From contig JAGFNW010000005.1 of NCBI GenBank assembly GCA_017592665.1, positions 186,001-250,000 of the forward strand: 64,000 nt of DNA, given 5' to 3'. The notes under the pieces are model-generated. The model had not been told where the DNA came from. It made no database searches and saw only the letters and a program-made list of their open reading frames with translations. Position numbers and translations under genes: made by a program. Positions 60,024 to 64,000 of the stretch are shown piece after piece. Every line of letters starts with the position of its first letter. Position 1 is the first letter of the stretch. Source of the DNA: Streptosporangiaceae bacterium NEAU-GS5. Lineage in GTDB: Bacteria > Actinomycetota > Actinomycetes > Streptosporangiales > Streptosporangiaceae.

Positions 60024-63000
60024 TCAGTCGGTGATCAGGCGTTCGAGCTCGTCGCGGGGCAGGCCCAGCCCGAAGCTCTCGGCGGCCGTCCGCAGGGCCG
60101 CCGCCCGCTCGCCGTCGGCCTCCACATCGGCCGACCACATCAGGATCTGGCCGAGGATGGGCAGGTCGGGCGCGTGGCCGAGGGCGTGGTAGGCCTCCTT
60201 GAGCCGGGCCCGGCCCTCATCGACCCGGCCCACCTTGATCAGGGTCTTCGCGTAGGCACTCAGCGCCGAGGCGGTGAGCTGCGGGAACATCGTCTGACCC
60301 GCCAGTTCGGCGGCCACGCGCTCGTGGATCTCAAGGGAGGCCGCGAGGTCACCGCGGATCCGGGCCACGTCCCCCTCCACGATCATGAGCAGGACCATCG
60401 AGTGCGGCTGGATCTCGCCCGGCTCGGCCCCCGCCCTGGCCTTCTCCAGGTCGGCCATCGCCCCGTCGATGTCGCCGGCCTCGGCGCGGAGGGTCGCCAG
60501 CCGGGCCAGCATGGAGATCGACTCGTCCGAGCTGATCCATCCCGAGGTCAGCATGCTCACCTCGTCGGCCACGTCGAGGGCCGGCTCGCCCCGGCTGGCG
60601 CGGAGCGTGGCCAGGTTGATCAGGGCCTCGCTGAGCCCCCAGCGGTCGCCGATGGCCCGGAAGCCGGCCGCCGCCGCCTCGAGGTCGGCCACGTCGCCGC
60701 GCGATCCGCGCAGCATGAGCGCCGAACTGGCGAGCCAGCGGTCATCGGAGGCGGCGTACTCCTCGATCAGCTCGGTGGCCATCGCGTCCTTGCCGGCCAT
60801 GGCGGCCATCACCACCCGGGTCACCAGCAGCATCGGATGCACGGGACCCTCGGCGACGGCCCGCTGGATCAGCTCTTCCATGATCTGGTGGATCTCCTGG
60901 ACCGCGCCCGCCTGCGACACGATCGACGCCAGCTCGCTCACCCCCCGGGCGAACTGGCACGCCACATACGCCCTGACCAGCCCCTCCGGCGGCTCGTCTC
61001 CGGCGAGCGCGAGCGTCTGCCGGATCCACACGGCCGACTCGGCCCGATAGCCGCGCAACCACCAGAACCAGCTGAGCGTGCCGCACAGCCGGACCGCGAG
61101 CGCCACGTCACGGCGGTCGATGGCCCAGCGCAGCGCCGCGTGCAGGTTGTCCTGCTCGGTGATCAGCCGCGCGATCCATTCCAGCTGGTCGGCCGTGCGC
61201 AGCCGCGGCTCGGCGGTTTCCGCGAGATTCAGGAAACGCACGGCATGGCGGCGCCGGAACGCCTCGGCCAGCTCCCCCGCCTCCTCCAAGGCGAACGCCC
61301 GGATGGTCTCCAGCATCCGATAACGGCCGTCGTCGGCCACTTCGACAAGCGACTTGTCGACAAGCGACGGCAGCGTCTTGAGCACGTCGGTCTCGGGAGT
61401 GCCGCACACGGCCTCGACGTCGTCGAGCATGGCCGACCCCGCGAAGACGGCGAAGCGTTCGGCCAGGTCGCGCTCGTCCGGGGTGAGCAGATCCCAGCTC
61501 CACTCGACCACGGCGCGCAGGGTCTGATGCCGCGGCAGGGCCGTACGGCTGCCTCCGGTGAGCAACCGGAACCGGTCGTCCAGGCGGCTCGCGAGCTGAG
61601 CGGGCGTCAGGGCCCGCAGCCGTGCCGCGGCCAGCTCGATCGCCAGCGGCATCCCGTCGAGGTGGCGGCAGATGGCGACCACGTCCGCGAGGTTGGCGTG
61701 ATCCAGCACGAACCCCGGTTTGACCGCACGCGCCCGCTCGACCAGCAGCCGCACGGCCGAATGGGCCGCGGCGTCGGCGATGTCTCCCGGGTCGTCCAGC
61801 GGGGCCCCGGCCGGAGGAAGACCCAGCGGCGGGATCGGGAAAAGCACCTCGCCCGGCACGCCGAGCGGCTCACGGCTGGTGGCCAGCACCCGCACGCCCG
61901 GGCAGTCGTGCAGCAGACGCTCCACGACCCGCGCCGCCGCGCCCACGACGTGCTCGCAGTTGTCGAGGACCACCAGCACGCGCCGCTCGCCCAGCCCCAT
62001 GCCCAGCTGCGCCAACGGGTCGTCCGGCGCCGGGCGAAGATCTCCGGGGGTGGCCAGGCCCGAAGTGAGTCCGAGCGCGTTGACCAGGGTCGGCGCCACG
62101 TCGACGGGGTCGGCCACCGGGGCCAGCTCGGCCAGCCGGAGCTCGGACTCGCCGGAGCGGAGCGCGGTCTCCACCGCCAGCCGGGTCTTCCCGGCCCCGC
62201 CCGGGCCTACGACGGTGACGAGCCGGTGCTCGCCCAGCAGTCCGGCCAGCCCGCCGAGCTCCTGCTCCCGCCCGACGAAACTGGTCAGCGGCGCCTTGAC
62301 GGCCGACCCCCGGCGCCCCTCCTTGGAATGCCGGGTGGGCGTTCCGCCGTGCGGCGTCTGTCCGCGCAGCGTCTCTCCGCGCAGCACGGCGAGGTGAGCG
62401 GCCCGGAGCTCCGGGCCGGGGTCGATGCCCAGCTGCTCGGCGAGCGCCGCACGCGTACGCTCGAACAGGGCCAGCGCGTCCGCCTGCCGGCCGCCCGCCG
62501 CCAGCCCGCGCATGGCCAGCGCGCAGAGCCTCTCGCGCAGCGGATGCTCGGCCGCGTCGGCCGACAGATCAACGGCCAGGCCGCGCGACAGCCGGGCCTC
62601 GGCCCGCGTCTCCACCGCGTCGAGCCGCTGCTCGTCGAGCCGGGCCGCCACATTGGCCAGATGCGGCGTCGACCGCAGATCGGCCAGCGCCGGACCGCGC
62701 CACAGCCCCAGCGCCTCATCCAGCGGCCCCGTCGCCACGAGACCTGCGAAACGGCTCGCGTCCACGTCATCCGGCGGCACATCCAGCGCGTACGCCCCGG
62801 GCAGCGTCAAGACGGGCGATCCGGCCGGGGCAAGCGCCGCGCGCAACCGGCTGACCAGGGTCTGCAGCGCGTTGGCGGCGTTGCCCGGCGGCTCCTCGCC
62901 CCAGAGGGCGTCGACGAGCCGGTCGACGGCGACCGGCTTGCCGGGCTCCAGCGCCAGCATGGCCAGCAACGCCCGGACGCGCTGACCGCCCACGACGACG

Positions 63001-63053
63001 GGCGCGCCCGTGTCGTCGGTGACCTCCAACGCCCCCAGGATGCCCACGCGCAC
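60024..63053 (-). CDS. AfsR/SARP-family transcriptional regulator (DNA-binding, BTAD, NB-ARC-like, TPR)
   Basis: A 1009-residue regulator. The N-terminal OmpR-type winged helix spans 1-90 (L-G-A-L-E-V-T-D-D-T-G near the start), BTAD about 95-240, an NTPase with Walker A V-G-P-G-G-A-G-K-T (K289) and Walker B-like L-V-V-L-D-N-C-E-H near 354-362, and a helical TPR-like C-terminal half. Starts at GTG 63053. SARP proteins of this size activate antibiotic or other specialised gene sets. No biosynthetic cluster is present here, so the target is unknown, possibly beyond the right edge. It is followed on the minus strand by the degenerate GH18 gene after 127 bp. Confidence 0.92.
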   Translation of the reverse strand: MRVGILGALEVTDDTGAPVVVGGQRVRALLAMLALEPGKPVAVDRLVDALWGEEPPGNAANALQTLVSRLRAALAPAGSPVLTLPGAYALDVPPDDVDASRFAGLVATGPLDEALGLWRGPALADLRSTPHLANVAARLDEQRLDAVETRAEARLSRGLAVDLSADAAEHPLRERLCALAMRGLAAGGRQADALALFERTRAALAEQLGIDPGPELRAAHLAVLRGETLRGQTPHGGTPTRHSKEGRRGSAVKAPLTSFVGREQELGGLAGLLGEHRLVTVVGPGGAGKTRLAVETALRSGESELRLAELAPVADPVDVAPTLVNALGLTSGLATPGDLRPAPDDPLAQLGMGLGERRVLVVLDNCEHVVGAAARVVERLLHDCPGVRVLATSREPLGVPGEVLFPIPPLGLPPAGAPLDDPGDIADAAAHSAVRLLVERARAVKPGFVLDHANLADVVAICRHLDGMPLAIELAAARLRALTPAQLASRLDDRFRLLTGGSRTALPRHQTLRAVVEWSWDLLTPDERDLAERFAVFAGSAMLDDVEAVCGTPETDVLKTLPSLVDKSLVEVADDGRYRMLETIRAFALEEAGELAEAFRRRHAVRFLNLAETAEPRLRTADQLEWIARLITEQDNLHAALRWAIDRRDVALAVRLCGTLSWFWWLRGYRAESAVWIRQTLALAGDEPPEGLVRAYVACQFARGVSELASIVSQAGAVQEIHQIMEELIQRAVAEGPVHPMLLVTRVVMAAMAGKDAMATELIEEYAASDDRWLASSALMLRGSRGDVADLEAAAAGFRAIGDRWGLSEALINLATLRASRGEPALDVADEVSMLTSGWISSDESISMLARLATLRAEAGDIDGAMADLEKARAGAEPGEIQPHSMVLLMIVEGDVARIRGDLAASLEIHERVAAELAGQTMFPQLTASALSAYAKTLIKVGRVDEGRARLKEAYHALGHAPDLPILGQILMWSADVEADGERAAALRTAAESFGLGLPRDELERLITD

Positions 63054-63082
63054 ACAAAGAGCCTATGGCTCCGATGGCCGCC

Positions 63083-63829
63083 CTACTCCATGCCGCGTTT
63101 GCCGGGCGTCCAGAAGGGCTTGGTGAGGATGTCGCGGCGGTTCCAGCCACGGTCCTGTACGAGGTGAGCGCGGATGCGCTGGATCGTCCGCGCCTCACCC
63201 GCGAGGTAGGCGACGCCCGGGTGATGGGGCAGCTCGAGTGCGCGCACGGCGGCCGGCAGAACCTGTGAGTCGGCGGCGGAGGCGCCTTCACGCTCGAGCC
63301 GGCCCAGCTCCACCGGCAACTCCAGATGATCAGCGGCCGTCTCCCCCTCCACGACGCCGTACACCCGGGCGCCCTTCGCCGCGCGCAGCTCGCGAAGCAT
63401 GGCGCCGAAAGCGACCGAGGCCGTCTCCTCGCCCGCGAACAGGTGATACGGCGCGCCTGGCCGCACCACGAAGGACCCTTCCGGACGGGAGAGCGTGACC
63501 TCGACGCCAGGAGACGCGGCGCGCATCCACCGCGCGCCCGGCGCGTCCGGCTGATCGTGGCCGTGATCCAGCAGGACGAGATCGAGCCATCCGGACCCCG
63601 CGTCCCAGATCGAGTAGGTCCGCAGGGCGTCGTGCGGCCGCATCCGCATCACCTGGGCGAACAGATCGCCCACGTGGAGACGCACCTGCTGCCCCGGCCG
63701 CCACGAGAACTCGGGCAGGCCTCCGATCCTGATCCGCCACATGCGCGCGGCCGCCTTGTCGACCCTCTCCACCGCGCCGACCAGGAACAACCGCTCCCGC
63801 AAGAACCGATTGACGCCCATGCCGCTCAT
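63083..63829 (-). CDS. Siderophore-interacting protein (ferric-siderophore reductase, SIP type)
   Basis: A 248-residue FAD/NAD(P)H-dependent reductase of the SIP family, which releases iron from ferric siderophores. The FAD-binding R-T-Y-S-I-W is near 70, with W-R-P-G-Q-Q-V-R-L-H near 43-52. H-L-F-A-G-E-E-T-A near 129 and a C-terminal W-N-R-R-D-I-L-T-K-P-F-W strand complete the pattern. ATG 63829 is used; ATG 63820 is also possible. It lies 29 bp upstream of the SARP gene on the same strand and may be co-transcribed. No siderophore cluster is visible. Confidence 0.9.
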   Translation of the reverse strand: MSGMGVNRFLRERLFLVGAVERVDKAAARMWRIRIGGLPEFSWRPGQQVRLHVGDLFAQVMRMRPHDALRTYSIWDAGSGWLDLVLLDHGHDQPDAPGARWMRAASPGVEVTLSRPEGSFVVRPGAPYHLFAGEETASVAFGAMLRELRAAKGARVYGVVEGETAADHLELPVELGRLEREGASAADSQVLPAAVRALELPHHPGVAYLAGEARTIQRIRAHLVQDRGWNRRDILTKPFWTPGKRGME

Positions 63830-63890
63830 GCACCCGACGATAGACGAGATATATCGCGTCCAGCCATCCTTCTTCAGAAGGATTGGCGTC

Positions 63891-64000
63891 CTAGCGCACG
63901 ATGGAACGCCGGAACGCCTCCAACGCCATGTCGCCGGCGTTCCTTTGCGGGGCGGCCGTGAGAGCCGGCACCGGTCCGCCGAGCTCGGCGAGCACCTTCC
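63891..64000 (-). CDS. C-terminal fragment of an unidentified gene (partial at the window edge)
   Basis: Ending in TAG at 63891-63893, the minus-strand frame is open to the end of the window and encodes 35 residues, closing with G-D-M-A-L-E-A-F-R-R-S-I-V-R. The composition is that of a coding sequence with a helical C-terminus, but it is too short to identify. The gene continues to the right of the window. Confidence 0.45.
   Translation of the reverse strand, partial: KVLAELGGPVPALTAAPQRNAGDMALEAFRRSIVR

Noticed and set aside
59991-63167. A 1058-codon plus-strand open frame antisense to the SARP regulator
   Set aside because: Shadow frame with His/Arg/Gln bias; the minus strand has full SARP domain order.
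60024-63829. A siderophore or antibiotic biosynthetic cluster, suggested by the SARP and SIP genes
   Set aside because: No NRPS, PKS, NIS synthetase or other biosynthetic gene is present in the window.

Overview
The window is one contiguous piece of a GC-rich actinobacterial chromosome. High third-position GC, frequent GTG starts, ATGA/GTGA stop-start overlaps, F420/flavin luciferase-like oxidoreductases, LAL- and SARP-type giant regulators, PucR regulators and a dense set of secreted GH18 enzymes all fit a soil filamentous actinomycete. The flavour is Streptosporangiales (Nonomuraea/Streptosporangium-like), but the genus is inference. I see no rRNA, tRNA, CRISPR, transposase, integrase or origin. 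No stretch above about 240 bases lacks a gene; the two longest gaps (26508-26724 and 58665-58903) are promoter or leader regions.

Layout. 1-7.8 kb: end of an alcohol dehydrogenase, an AhpD-like protein and an MMPL exporter divergent from its TetR regulator across a perfect palindrome, a LAL-type LuxR regulator, and an MBL-fold alkyl-sulfatase-like hydrolase. 7.9-11.6 kb: three luciferase-like oxidoreductases and an alpha/beta hydrolase around a divergent promoter. 11.6-12.8 kb: a HipA-like kinase coupled to a DUF3037 protein. 12.8-22.4 kb: a DUF4081-type GNAT, ispG and dxr on the minus strand. These usually lie close together, but here an accessory block separates the GNAT from ispG: a Trypco1-like protein coupled to a 1355-residue trypsin-STAND-WD40 protein, plus an exported S33 peptidase. 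22.5-24.6 kb: two tandem secreted trypsin-like proteases.

24.6-47 kb: mostly amino-acid and semialdehyde catabolism. It holds an aldehyde dehydrogenase, PucR divergent from gabT, an aminotransferase plus methylmalonate-semialdehyde dehydrogenase operon, and a second PucR coupled to a DmpA/BapA-type P1 peptidase. Interspersed are a truncated Rpn-like gene, a frameshifted tandem CbxX AAA+ gene, a polyamine-type binding lipoprotein, an orphan FtsX-type permease and an MFS pump with its TetR regulator. Together these could form a beta-alanine/GABA/beta-peptide utilisation set (inference). 47-52.8 kb: a phosphodiester glycosidase, phenylalanine hydroxylase, an AI-2E-type permease and a GT87-like membrane protein.

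52.8-60 kb: four translationally coupled or closely spaced GH18 chitinase-type genes with matching carbohydrate-binding modules, preceded by a 17-bp palindrome and bracketed by two near-identical hairpins. Upstream sits a fifth, degenerate GH18 gene whose catalytic Glu is Arg and whose barrel is cut short. 60-64 kb: an AfsR/SARP-type regulator, a siderophore-interacting protein and a gene running off the edge. The strongest candidate for an under-described system is the Trypco1 plus trypsin-STAND-WD40 pair at 13.8-18.2 kb.
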